Assembly (NCBI GenBank): GCA_046350295.1
Contig: JAXMAR010000015.1
Location: 62,001-126,000 of the forward strand
Origin: JAXMAR01 sp046350295
GTDB taxonomy: Bacteria; Planctomycetota; Planctomycetia; Gemmatales; Gemmataceae
Direction: 5' to 3'
Length of the DNA: 64,000 nt
Shown here piece after piece: positions 13,201 through 17,794 of the stretch. Numbering within the stretch: the stretch's first letter is position 1; each line of letters opens with the position of its first letter. Both the position numbers and the translations under genes were made by a program. A model generated the notes under the pieces. It searched no databases. It saw only the letters and a program-made list of their open reading frames with translations, and had not been told where the DNA came from.

Positions 13201-13212
13201 CCCCTGAACTGA
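1231..13212 (+). CDS. Giant exported mosaic protein: lipase-like head, RTX calcium repeats, beta-propellers, PKD domains
   Basis: A single open frame of 3,993 residues. Residues 1-42 hold a basic leader and VELLEDRTVPST, the planctomycete export motif. Residues 44-160 resemble an alpha/beta hydrolase, with THGRQ and a nucleophile elbow GHSRG at 153-157. RTX-type GGxGxDxL calcium repeats fill about 1431-1612. YncE/lactonase-like propeller repeats (SPDGKFVYVAGDE) lie at about 1957-2180 and 2431-2770, with an unidentified block between. Nine PKD-like repeats (typical end SWGDG or NWGDG) span about 2951-3777, then a second RTX block and an unusual tail to 3993. It is probably a cell-surface or secreted protein; lipase activity is inferred only from the elbow motif. 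Its last 930 bp recur as a pseudogene at 17.8-18.7 kb. Confidence 0.92.
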   Translation: MIFKRLRAWLSGASTTIRNRASRPRRAPLAVELLEDRTVPSTLTIITHGRQDQLALTPSVAPAWAFDMASAINVRDHLGYTETQIDHSVIRYDQPTMGVPVGGAQDFIIFNWAEKSDIDSPGVADGDQIAGTLAQLVRNRIPTTGTLDIHFIGHSRGTYVNLAAINRLNNAADNAHIGHIEMTTLDPQDYSLPGFSENLTFTVPSNVTQADNYYQYSFPLGGGHVTGATNTDLTLRLVPWSGRPLYPNGGDHQEVTDWYFWTLMNNEETQTISYLRDADLKKQNAQFISQYGSSVGLNYHDLLYKDDPLGQLAAALGLDGLLRTSPEEIVNGVTDYIDSVNTNIQDRFADLDLPVVGAKLLDRMQPFFDSLDNLKAQATDMFHAVLSLVPQKGGPSMTEMIQGALFLVLGPGQSGLGKLSPELQTILAPYAPEKGLNILKDNNDDGNDIGPSDIVVSTGFDRDDNDNPIANTSWIQFDVWVGQRFYVDVPFDIGAGLSEKMPGLGFDLSSENGVRFDFRWDARLGVGKSQMLGTKYYINAGAVDTFGDPTEEIKASLEVYAAPPKDAFGNDLPTDESGITGDIGLGIVQGHVEDGTPMPVKLTAPYGLGLTVLRPNNYSGSFDLYLRHEDGTETHYSVNYQSPATGEDVTAFLLNFNTYLLSLTDGALDATLDPSFINGFRSNTDLSTPSLALQARHEDVTGIRVVGGGAYGFSESGVNGDEQYDDRRCVGLGFSDNQSSTVESGRQVLRADLPAPVEDTLMQDTDFVVIVGSTRIRIQIDSALFYRETLDGQTLLGKVEEVVENQLNQAGLDPNLVRVDIEDGKFVFSTDSTPLTVHVTTVDKTKLSLAFKVDIVDPSYNPEQLRLDQGRHQVYFNRLTKDELQTAKSGGKLLDVFVPSLEAAAKVRLDVDANMDLISGAIEQSLGLAGGTIGLPEIKFGFNLDASAHVKPGKKEASIDKVEFDHVNLDIGSLLNTLVVPVSNVFGEALGPVFKVIGSGINSAEGYINQPIPVLSDLGFGDVTILDLPGLSNGLGSLNDVFTFVGDMASFAGGISDFMADYSGKSIAFGSFTLVDGHLVPSEIQESIDAFKEVSLDQFSDAFSSKFFKHGGLSFDILKPGQILNMLTGDTFDIVSLNLPAVDLKLGEDFGFNFGDLSFDVHAGATIHLGTTEKPIGVVYDSTGLSRIISAYRAHTSPDWSDLLDGFYLRLAGKDGNGARLPELSVDLGVGGSGHVTVSSGDVVVFDVSGEVDLGATLGIDLKDPNDDGKLRLDEIMDLTDNFTDPAKLLCLIDITASIHGGFDFSGTVAGLTLTADDLGIPTSFSYSFDLSGIFGDIGDCQHAAVLATPIVENGQNVLRLNAGPFASARIFGDTSDEDDGANFTVTQSGNTYTVTFKGATQTYTGNFDKVLAIGGSQADTFDLSGVSTPCEIRGNGGDDILTGGSGNDLIDGGAGSDTIFGNAGDDTITAGTGANTVSDGAGADTVDFSDNDVGATLTTGGGNDYVIGSRFADTFTAGGTGNVHFVGGLGNDTLTGSTGADLLEGGNGDDVLTGNDGADILIGGFGADSLDGGAGNDNLVGNQDADTIVGGPGADQIDGGEGDDTLITGLRDINVNGGSGIDSLEFRMTDEAVSATLTNDALNASVGAVPFSGVESVALTLGDFNNTITIDGPTMPVRLTGGASGDDVTIRNLPALSETTPSTMIALGGGDDTLTILDTQRIVAASGQDHGANGDHLIIDQSASPVPRVGVVNPTSVTGLGIAEVRYDTFERLDINEGEGADRITINDTDPATTTTINGAGGKDLYTVNKVSSNTVINGGADEDTVTVAITGNPNLVPANSFSNLHFDVEKLIVDNRGNFLFDANWQFIDGAVYIGTTEIVDTLGAATTIFKGGPAADTLTVQDTVDVPQTINVDGSQVRIQEGRAVLTPDGTPALYQGFGFGVTVDGLNGVSAAAVSGDGKYVYVAARDDNSVSVFQRNSDGTLSLLQVTKEGDNGATGLNHAADLVLSPDGKFVYVAGDEIAIFSRVAITGRLVYRGFFHARMEHLAISLNDGGANLYGSAGRVVTRFARDASTGMLTSVQTTPAGSNIADIAVNPDGSNLYLALDTGVGRIPLNAGQMGALVSADTGHTNAVAVSPDGRNVYFGTNNNVQLWDKALTTNSASYAIAGTPSVNALAVDPDGDRVLASVDMNSVDIPQPSEVYMQVKTFHVVTSTDQNSSSNPEDVYFKLNDVRMAYDGSLDEVVEVGSGETAHLVGHIDEQLVYAPPYQGPYGYAFKLQVWDEDPALQSDDLLESVLYTVNPNDFTPANSTLTKTFTTSDGNFSISFTLRAVFPTTPVLASPLFTFARASGGALGGGVAVAGIDPAIKKLDFLAVAPTAAGYAEQDVYGVSTPNDTILRVRSTGVVALKDGDAQTVQLAALMNTDDVRTVVTSDGKHAYSVSPKYGVLSVLPVNADGTLGAATQTISLGFTSGASLAVGFLDQWLYVTNPQEDSLLVFSRQTSNQSPDFGKLKLQQVVTDGMAGVDGIAGASAIAASSDGTHLYVAGPGDNAIAVFSRDLLTGAVTYLAKVTRADLLNPNAIVVSNLDPRFLYVTSRDSNSLLVFAQDRTTGGLTYVQTVTDGVGGVDGLSDPAALALGSDPLQQNVYVAGQGDNAIAVFSRDPASGELTFVQLVQNGVNGVIGIDGVTSVAVSADNTMVFATGSQSVAVFQHDLITGHLTIVQRLRDGSGGASGLQAPTQLLVVGNELYVSSAGPNPGAGGVAAFNITTVAPNPRSYIVQFSGMEALTVTSAAGADTVNAGEFTIPFTLNTNAGLDTVTIRNTPTAKTTTINLGDDADTLDLLSTGASSVTKVNGGAADDTINVYATGLTATTAINGNDGNDTIQVKVNRLQSTVTVAGNDPTVLPGDTLVFDAYGYTTDPVTPLPPSGSVKIAAKTFGVSYNTIEKIVIIGSPQANAGGPYTLAEGGSLTLDAGSSLIPTGATSTTYEWNVGTGIVTGVSPTLLWTDLKALGLGDSGAYQVAVKVTVVGGGQTFSDIATAPLTITNTAPTLSLSGNAAVEASSLYTLVLSATDPGADNVQSWTIDWNDSTPTETYFGNPATVQHTYAGAGAFVIQVTAQDEDGVYGPATKNLTVLTPRAISGPVTDAEGAAYALTLGKGQAGSPAVSSWGIHWGDGTSDTVAGDPSSTTHKYADNGFYIITATYVDSDGVVHQANNTVRVEILNVAPTLTPRGRSTAFEGSPYNLVLRSTDPGADAIRQWIVSWGDGQSSVVAGNLNRALHTYADNGVYTIRLGASDEDGSYVSPNTLRVTVANVAPALSVLGDAAVDEGSPYTVNLGAADPGADTIDHWTINWGDGHVETIPGSPASVSHTYANGANTYTIQASATDEDGSYAAAPLSVLVRDVPPKPTVAGDSFALEGAPYVLNLTANEPGADPITGWLINWGDGHTDTISGNPATVSHTYADGGPADSAGKPTTLYRIQATLLEGSAAYAAPALDVGVYDRSPALAAGPTSGVEGSTYSLDLTNVSDPGLDTTTRFKIYWGDGTSSEHPASSGVATHVYADDGSYAIHVFAFDEDGEHLAARYDVAIANVPPTIRLTGTAAVDENSPYALTLGPITDPGADTVSRIIVSWGDGVTQQFTATGSVSHTYKDGPATFNIQVTLIDEDGTWNGGVKQITVNNVSPTASLSGPATALPGGTLTFTLGATDPSQPDQDAGFTYAINWGDGYSQSVTGLSGKTTPHTFASAGLYTVSMTATDKDRGVSKPVTQLVAVQGMAMHGTELVIVGTQGDDVIQVNPGGGAPEIKVKLNGTQQTFLGVTRIVIHALGGNDNVQVVGGITLPTEIYGGDGNDTLRGGGGFNLIDGGAGDDVITGGVKNDVLIGGAGADTIDGGQGDDLVLGGLFLDGASFQDRQTALRSAQSTWSTSSYEARSQALRLFLAGKVADDGVADTLHGGAGQDWFFASLTGPNRDRLLDLAFGELTEPLN

Positions 13213-13771
13213 TACACGGACCAGCTCCCCGATCCCGCGTCGGCCGGTTCGCCACATGCGAGCACATTGGCCCCAGCGCGCCCATCCTCCGCGCCACCTC
13301 CGCGCCAACTCGTTTGGCGCGGAGGCCACCACACCAACCCCATGCCACGCTAGGGCTTGCGCCGACGAAATGGGGTCCGCGCCACCGCGCCACACCCCAC
13401 CCAGCCCCTTGCGCGGCGCTTGCAACTCGGAGCGCCTCGATCGCGCATCGCATTCGTTTCTTTCATTTCGTCAGGCCGCGGTTACTGAAACGCATGACGA
13501 CACGATTGGGCCAGCAAACGCCCCCGCCACGCCGCCCTTTCAAATCCTTCCAACGCACATTGACAACCCCAATCCACGCCCACACTCAGAGCGGCGCCCG
13601 CTTATTGACAAGAACGGCCATTTACGTGTTCGTCGGCGCTGCCCTCCGAGCAGGGTCATAACAGCCCCTTTCCCGAAGGATGCGGAACGGGCAACCCGAT
13701 TACCGATGGAAGTGGGGCCTCGTCCCGAGCATCACCCGCCAGCTACGCTACCGCTGACCGATGAATAATGC
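13213..13771. other. Intergenic stretch with no recognisable gene
   Basis: About 560 bases between the giant gene and the first attC-like repeat. Open frames here are short, arginine/proline-rich and lack family features. No tRNA, strong terminator or promoter was seen. Confidence 0.5.
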
Positions 13772-13854
13772 GGCTAACTCGGACGACCCGCGTTCCTGGC
13801 GTGACCGCGCCGCCAGGGCGCACGCCCAGGTCAGCCCGCACGCTTTGATTGGCC
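13772..13854 (-). repeat. Possible degenerate attC site (integron cassette recombination site)
   Basis: On the plus strand this begins GGCTAAC and ends GATTGGCC. Inner arms CCTGGCGTG and CACGCCCAGG pair with one unpaired base. The layout resembles the three clearer sites at 14.3, 14.8 and 15.9 kb, but the outer cores do not match each other well. It would close the cassette holding the gene at 13960-14277. Confidence 0.35.
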
Positions 13855-13892
13855 GGCAGGGGGCACGGCAGAGTTTCTGGGACGCGACCGGG

Positions 13893-13966
13893 TGGAGTGG
13901 TGAGTCGTGAGTGGTGAGCAGGGACAGCTTCCGTCTCGTCACTCGTCACTCGCAACTCGTCACTCT
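13893..13966. repeat. Imperfect inverted repeat of GTGAG/CTCAC units
   Basis: A left block of GAGTGGTGAGTCGTGAGTGG-type units faces a right block of CTCGTCACTCGTCACTCGCA-type units across about 20 bases. It overlaps the 3' end of the gene starting at 14277 and could act as its terminator hairpin, or be an inserted dispersed repeat. Confidence 0.55.
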
Positions 13967-14277
13967 TCCGGAAGCAGCCGGCAAGCTTGGCAACGGCGCC
14001 CTTGGAAGGCCCACCACCCGTCCGGCCAGCCGAACGTGTGGGCCGGGCTGACGCGGAACGGACAGTCCCACGGGGCCGGGTTGTTCGGGAGCCAGCCCCG
14101 AAGCCCGCAGGCGAACTCCAGCTGAAAGCGCCACGACCGGCGGCACTCGAACCAGACGACATCCACGAAGGCCGGGCGGAACCGCCACATCGCCCGGCCG
14201 GGGTTGACGAACCCGAGGGCCGCCAGGCGCGGGCCGACGATTTGCGCGATCAACCGCTTGGTGTCCGCCCACGCCAC
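13960..14277 (-). CDS. Small Trp-rich hypothetical protein (DUF4304-like), probable integron cassette gene
   Basis: A 105-residue frame starting with GTG at 14275-14277, preceded by a strong GGAGGG ribosome site at ideal spacing. The sequence MAWADTKRLIAQIVGPRLA followed by ALGFVNPGRAMWRF and WRFQLEFACGLRGWLP resembles DUF4304 proteins by eye, but this is a weak match and no function is assigned. The start lies only about 16 bp from the cassette core at 14294-14300, the compact spacing typical of integron cassettes. An overlapping frame at 13946-14305 was rejected because its composition is that of a shadow frame. Confidence 0.6.
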   Translation of the reverse strand: MAWADTKRLIAQIVGPRLAALGFVNPGRAMWRFRPAFVDVVWFECRRSWRFQLEFACGLRGWLPNNPAPWDCPFRVSPAHTFGWPDGWWAFQGRRCQACRLLPEE

Positions 14278-14293
14278 CCCGAAGCCCTCCGTC

Positions 14294-14391
14294 GCCGAAT
14301 GACACGGTTCACTTGCCGGGCCGCCTGCAACGGCATGGTGTCGCGCGAAACCAGAATGGCGGCCCGGTCAAGTCCAACGTCATGGTTCGGC
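14294..14391 (-). repeat. attC-like site of the lipoprotein cassette
   Basis: A 98-bp imperfect palindrome. Read on the minus strand it starts GCCGAAC (R'' core) and ends ATTCGGC (R'-like). The arms pair as ACTTGACCGGGCCGCC against GGCGGCCCGGCAAGT with one unpaired A on the R'' arm, the extrahelical-base feature of attC sites. The R'' core GCCGAAC is the exact complement of GTTCGGC at the 5' boundary of the same cassette (14807-14813). The site begins 5 bp after the lipoprotein stop codon. Confidence 0.75.
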
Positions 14392-14396
14392 AACGA

Positions 14397-14768
14397 CTAC
14401 TTCTTCGCTGACAGAGACCTGAGCACGTTATCGCGCAGTTTCTCGTCAGCGATCATCTTGGCTACCTCGGTGGCCGCCTCATGTTGGCCCTTCTCCGCCA
14501 GTTTCATCGCGCTACTTTGCGCGGCATTCTCGTGCTGTTTGCCATCCGGGATGCCCGCGACTGCTTTCTTGACGATTTGACCGTTGCCGGCTTCCGCAGC
14601 ATCTCTTGCCAAAACGGTTAGCGTGCTGCCGCGCGTGTTGTCGTCTTTGATCGCAAGCGCTGCGTCCAGCCGCGATTCCAAGGAGCGTTCGCCGTCAGTC
14701 TTCTTGGCGGATCCGTCGCAGCCAGTAAACAAGAGGCATAGAACCAACAACGGGACCAGGAACCGCAT
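14397..14768 (-). CDS. Small lipoprotein of unknown function, integron cassette gene
   Basis: A 123-residue protein with a lipoprotein signal: MRFLVPLLVLCLLFTGCDGS, lipobox LFTGC with the lipidated Cys at 17. The mature part is Ala/Glu/Lys-rich and looks helical (AALAIKDDNTRGSTLTVLAR, then ATEVAKMIADEKLRDNVLRS), perhaps short helical repeats. A ribosome site AAGAGGAG precedes the ATG. It is the complete content of one cassette bounded by cores at 14807-14813 and 14385-14391. Membrane-anchored; function unknown. Confidence 0.8.
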   Translation of the reverse strand: MRFLVPLLVLCLLFTGCDGSAKKTDGERSLESRLDAALAIKDDNTRGSTLTVLARDAAEAGNGQIVKKAVAGIPDGKQHENAAQSSAMKLAEKGQHEAATEVAKMIADEKLRDNVLRSLSAKK

Positions 14769-14806
14769 GGAAGAACTCCTCTTAACGTGACAACACCCGA
14801 AGGACT

Positions 14807-14904
14807 GCCGAACGATAAAGCTCAGCAGCCAGGGCCGCCGAGAAAGCTGTGAAATCCGAAAAACCGTAATGCGGCCCCGGTCTGTCTGCAGCGCCTGGTT
14901 GGGC
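14807..14904 (-). repeat. attC-like site of the leucine-rich-repeat cassette
   Basis: A 98-bp imperfect palindrome. On the minus strand it starts GCCCAAC (a perfect RYYYAAC core) and ends GTTCGGC. Its R'' core is the exact complement of GTTGGGC at the 5' edge of the LRR cassette (15892-15898). The central loop GCATTACGGTTTTTCGGATT is close to that of the 15.9 kb site (GCATTTCGGTTTTTCAGGGT), so the sites form one family. Confidence 0.8.
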
Positions 14905-14943
14905 CCGGTTGCCCGGCAATCGTGACTTTGGCAGCTCCATCGA

Positions 14944-15786
14944 TTACTTCCTGATTTTGCACTTTGGCAAAGCCTGCTGGAGTTCCTTCAACGTCGCATC
15001 TGTGACGTTCGTGCTACGTAAATCGAGGGTGGTGAGGCTCTTGAGCGCGGCCAGCTCTTTCACGCCCGCATCCCCCACCTTTGTGGAGGCCAGCCTGAGT
15101 GTGGTGAGGTTCTTGAGGGCGGCCAGGTCCTTCATTCCCGCGTCCGTCACCAGCGTTTCGCTCAGGGAGAGTGTGGTGAGGTTCTTGAAGGCAGCCAATT
15201 CCTTTAGCCCTTCGTTCGTAACGCGCGTCTGGATCAAGTCAACAGCGACGACGTCTTCCGCTTTTCTGGGTCTCTTCCCATCCGCGGTTGTGGCACCTCC
15301 CGGACCGAAAATGGATTCTACGCAGGACAGCGCATGGAGCAAGTTGATCTCCCGCAACGTCTTCAGCCCTTCATCTGTCACCTGGGAGCGGTCGAGGGAG
15401 AGTGTGGTGAGATCCTTGAGGGGGGCCAGCTCCTTCAGTTCCGAACCCGTTACCCGCGTGTCGCTCAGGTCGAGTGTGGCGAGGCCCTTGAGGGGGGCCA
15501 ACTCCTTCAGCCCCGCGTCCGTAACCGATGTGCCGCGTAGGGAAAGTGTGGTGAGGTTCTTCAGGGCGGCCAACTCCTTCAAATCCGCGTTCCCCACCTT
15601 TAATGCGGCTTTGTTTGCGAACGACACACCCACAACCGGTTTGCCGGGTGCCTTGTCGTCGCGGGTGACCCTCCCGCCGAGCTTCTCCACGATCGCGGCG
15701 GCCCTGTCCTCGCCCTCATCGGCCCACGCCGACGAAACAAGACCCAGCCCCGAGACTGCCAGCACTAGCGACACAACTCTGAACAT
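14944..15786 (-). CDS. Exported leucine-rich-repeat protein, integron cassette gene
   Basis: A 280-residue protein from ATG at 15784-15786, preceded by GGGAGAGG. Residues 1-22 are a signal peptide (MFRVVSLVLAVSGLGLVSSA). The rest is about eight bacterial LRR units of the form LKELAALKNLTTLSL-TxVTDAGL. A roughly 35-residue insert lies in the middle (around SCVESIFGPGG) between repeat units. This family is common in planctomycetes and probably mediates protein binding outside the cytoplasm. It is large for a cassette but bounded by matching cores (15892-15898 and 14898-14904). Confidence 0.85.
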   Translation of the reverse strand: MFRVVSLVLAVSGLGLVSSAWADEGEDRAAAIVEKLGGRVTRDDKAPGKPVVGVSFANKAALKVGNADLKELAALKNLTTLSLRGTSVTDAGLKELAPLKGLATLDLSDTRVTGSELKELAPLKDLTTLSLDRSQVTDEGLKTLREINLLHALSCVESIFGPGGATTADGKRPRKAEDVVAVDLIQTRVTNEGLKELAAFKNLTTLSLSETLVTDAGMKDLAALKNLTTLRLASTKVGDAGVKELAALKSLTTLDLRSTNVTDATLKELQQALPKCKIRK

Positions 15787-15891
15787 CGCCTCTCCCGTTT
15801 GCGGTAGGGTGAAGAATAACCCCGGACGTGCCCCTCGACGGCGGACGCCGGGACAACGGTCACTGCTTCGCGAACAAATGCGCCTTCTGTG

Positions 15892-15987
15892 GCCCAACGA
15901 CTCGCTCAGCAGCGGCGGGGGCTGGAAGAGCGTCGAACCCTGAAAAACCGAAATGCCCCCGCCGTCTGCTGCAGCGACTTGTTATGC
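15892..15987 (-). repeat. attC-like site (clearest of the set)
   Basis: A 96-bp imperfect palindrome. On the minus strand it starts GCATAAC (R'') and ends GTTGGGC, a perfect GTTRRRY core. The arms pair over TCGCTGCAGCAGACGGCGG versus TCGCTCAGCAGCGGCGG, leaving exactly two unpaired bases (G and A) on the R'' arm, the known extrahelical-base signature that orients attC sites. R'' complements GTTATGC at 16445-16451, the 5' end of the same cassette. It lies 10 bp after the stop of the gene at 15998-16429. Confidence 0.85.
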
Positions 15988-15997
15988 CGCGACGCCG

Positions 15998-16429
15998 CTA
16001 CAGCGACATCCACATCAGAACACTTTTCTTTGCAGCAGTAGCCTGGACGCATAGCTTAGCAATGTCTATGAGCGTCTCGTGAACAGCTTCAGGTGGCCAA
16101 TTGTCGTACTGCGGAGAGAACTCTTCCGTCTTGGCCCATTTCGCCGCCGCAGCAGCAATCCCTTTCGCGTCCAGTTTCGCCAATCGTTGGACCAAGTCGC
16201 TTGGGACTTCGATCACCCACGGCCCCTCGTCACCGCCATCGCAAAGTGGCCTGCCTGTCGTGGCGGAGGGGTCGAATTCAGTATTGGTGAGGATGGCGTA
16301 CAGCGTTCCGAGCTTCACGGGATCAATGCCCTTCGCATCCATGCCGTTGAATTCCTCGCTTGGGCATGCTGCATCGCAAACGCGGCGAGCATCCTTGGTA
16401 TCCGCGATGACGAAATCGGTGAGGGGCAT
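15998..16429 (-). CDS. Hypothetical protein, integron cassette gene
   Basis: A 143-residue soluble protein (MPLTDFVIADTKDARRVCDA) with no signal peptide or membrane segment and no family I recognise. It has a Pro/Asp-rich middle (EFDPSATTGRPLCDGGDEGP) and an amphipathic helical second half. The start is 16 bp from the cassette core GTTATGC and is preceded by AGGAGT. It is the whole content of one cassette. Cassette genes often encode such orphan small proteins. Confidence 0.75.
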   Translation of the reverse strand: MPLTDFVIADTKDARRVCDAACPSEEFNGMDAKGIDPVKLGTLYAILTNTEFDPSATTGRPLCDGGDEGPWVIEVPSDLVQRLAKLDAKGIAAAAAKWAKTEEFSPQYDNWPPEAVHETLIDIAKLCVQATAAKKSVLMWMSL

Positions 16430-16444
16430 AGGAGGACTCCTGCG

Positions 16445-16552
16445 GCATAACTACTGAGTGGACCTGACCGGCGCTGGTCAGCATATCACTGCGCCGGTCA
16501 GCATAAAACGGCGCGCCGGTCAGCCTATCACCGCGCCGGTCAGCCTATCACG
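16445..16552. repeat. Cassette core GTTATGC followed by four ~20-bp tandem repeats
   Basis: 16445-16451 is GCATAAC (minus-strand GTTATGC), the 5' recombination core of the adjacent cassette. Units with consensus GCGCCGGTCAGCNTATCAC follow at 16471-16490, 16491-16510, 16511-16532 and 16533-16552. GCGCCGGTCAG can pair with CTGACCGGCGC at 16464-16474, so the block may be an attC stem expanded or rearranged by repeat slippage. Confidence 0.65.
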
Positions 16553-16968
16553 GGGAATTCAAACCGCTCTGGGGAAGCTTGTCAACGATTTTCTTTCTTG
16601 CAGCTGGCGTGGGCCTGGAATGAGGAGGCGCGGGTCGGCCGGCGTCACCTTTACGACGCGTCGGTGCAGCGAGCGGTCGGTCAGGCGGGGGAGGCGGCGG
16701 CGCTGGGGAAGCGGGTTCATTCCACCGGCCGGGGCGCCGCTTTTGACGAGGGAGGCAATTGCCGTCACGGGATAGGCCTCACCACGACGCCGAAACCACC
16801 AGCCGCACTTCGCCGGGGTCACCGGCCGCGGCGAGTTGCGGCAGCGCCTCGGCGCAGAAGTCGGGGACGATCTCGGCGTACGACTCAAGCCACTCCACCT
16901 CGACACCGTCACGCATCGACCCCGCGATGCGAATCGGGACGCTCCGCGGGAAGCCCCGAGGGCAGCCG
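16553..16968. other. Stretch without a supported gene (possible broken ORF)
   Basis: A minus-strand frame at 16779-17036 contains a protein-like segment (MRDGVEVEWLESYAEIVP, then FCAEALPQLAAAG), but its N-terminal part is arginine-rich and overlaps the next gene, so only about 45 codons (16779-16916) look plausible. It may be the remnant of a cassette gene. Confidence 0.3.
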
Positions 16969-17454
16969 TCACGCCGCGGGGGGCGATGGGTCTGCTGCTC
17001 CTCCCTCATCTTTCGCCTCCGTGATTGCCGCGGCAAGAAGCGGAGCCCACCGGTTCTTGTCAGGTTCGGCTGACAGCGCCTGATTCACGATCAGCCAATC
17101 GTCCACCTCTTCTCCAGCCACGTACTTCCTGAACAGATTGTAGACGGAGTAATATGCAAATCTGATCGCATCCGGAAACACAAGGTCGCCATCCTGCAGC
17201 GCCGCGATTGGCTCCCCGTATCGCGCGTCGACATTGGCGACATCCCGACCTTGCTTCGCGCACTGGAACGCATCCTGTGGCAATGCCGCATCGACGGTCT
17301 GGTTCGTTCCGCAAACGGTTTCCGCGTAACTGACCCTTCCGCGTGATCGCACATAGGCCGTCCACGTTGCCAAGGCCTTTTCGCACAACGAGAGGTGGGC
17401 AAGTCGCCTCCTGCCGGGCACGAGAGTCAGAAACTGTTCGCGCAGGGACGCCAT
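16969..17454 (-). CDS. Hypothetical soluble protein at the end of the cassette region
   Basis: A 161-residue protein from ATG at 17452-17454 (MASLREQFLTLVPGRRRLAH). It has balanced composition and aromatic-rich helices (FPDAIRFAYYSVYNLFRKYV) but no recognised family, signal peptide or membrane segment. It lies on the same strand as the cassette genes, but I could not find a convincing core at its 5' side, so cassette membership is only inferred from position. Confidence 0.65.
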   Translation of the reverse strand: MASLREQFLTLVPGRRRLAHLSLCEKALATWTAYVRSRGRVSYAETVCGTNQTVDAALPQDAFQCAKQGRDVANVDARYGEPIAALQDGDLVFPDAIRFAYYSVYNLFRKYVAGEEVDDWLIVNQALSAEPDKNRWAPLLAAAITEAKDEGGAADPSPPAA

Positions 17455-17525
17455 CTGTCACACCGAAGCGTCAAATCGCCAGTATCGTCGTGCAGCGGAA
17501 TCGCCGTGACAACTGGCCGTCAAAC

Positions 17526-17598
17526 TGGGCGCTGAGGGTTTCGAACCCCCGACCCCCTGGGTGTAAACCAGGTGCTCTAGCCGCTGAGCTAAGCGCCC
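17526..17598 (-). tRNA. tRNA-Val (UAC)
   Basis: The minus strand folds into a full cloverleaf. The 7-bp acceptor is GGGCGCT/AGCGCCC, the D-arm TAGCTCAGCGGCTAGAGCA, and the anticodon stem CCTGG/CCAGG holds loop TTTACAC (anticodon TAC). The T-arm is GGGGGTTCGAAACCCTC, and the discriminator is A at 17526. Confidence 0.95.
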
Positions 17599-17629
17599 TT
17601 CTGGGAAATGCAGAATGCAGAAGTCAGAA

Positions 17630-17672
17630 TGAAGAATGCAGAATGAACCGCCGGCTCATTCTGCATTCTTCA
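17630..17672. terminator. 17-bp perfect stem-loop between the erpA remnant and tRNA-Val
   Basis: Arms TGAAGAATGCAGAATGA (17630-17646) and its exact complement (17656-17672) flank a 9-base loop. GAATGCAG-type units also surround it. It could end transcription of the truncated IscA-type gene or be a dispersed hairpin repeat. Confidence 0.55.
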
Positions 17673-17689
17673 ATTGGCATTTTGCATTC

Positions 17690-17794
17690 TCACATGGAGT
17701 AGCTGCTGCCGCAGCCGCAGGTGGTCTTGGCGTTGGGGTTGGTGATGGAGAAGCCGCGGCGGTTGAGGTCGTCGTGGTAATCGACGGTTACGGC
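17690..17794 (-). pseudogene. IscA/ErpA (HesB) family 3' fragment
   Basis: The minus-strand reading is VDYHDDLNRRGFSITNPN followed by AKTTCGCGSSYSM and a stop. This is the C-terminus of an A-type iron-sulfur carrier, including the CGCG motif that holds two of the three cluster-binding Cys. Only about 33 of roughly 110 codons remain; the 5' part, with the first Cys, is replaced abruptly at about 17794 by the copied end of the giant gene. No start codon belongs to this fragment, so it is non-functional. Confidence 0.8.

Noticed and set aside
13256..13768. 170-codon plus-strand open frame after the giant gene
   Set aside because: Pro/Arg/His-rich with no motif or ribosome site; typical of non-coding high-G+C sequence.
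16471..16552. Possible CRISPR array
   Set aside because: The repeats are directly adjacent with no spacers and only about 20 bp long, and there are no cas genes nearby.
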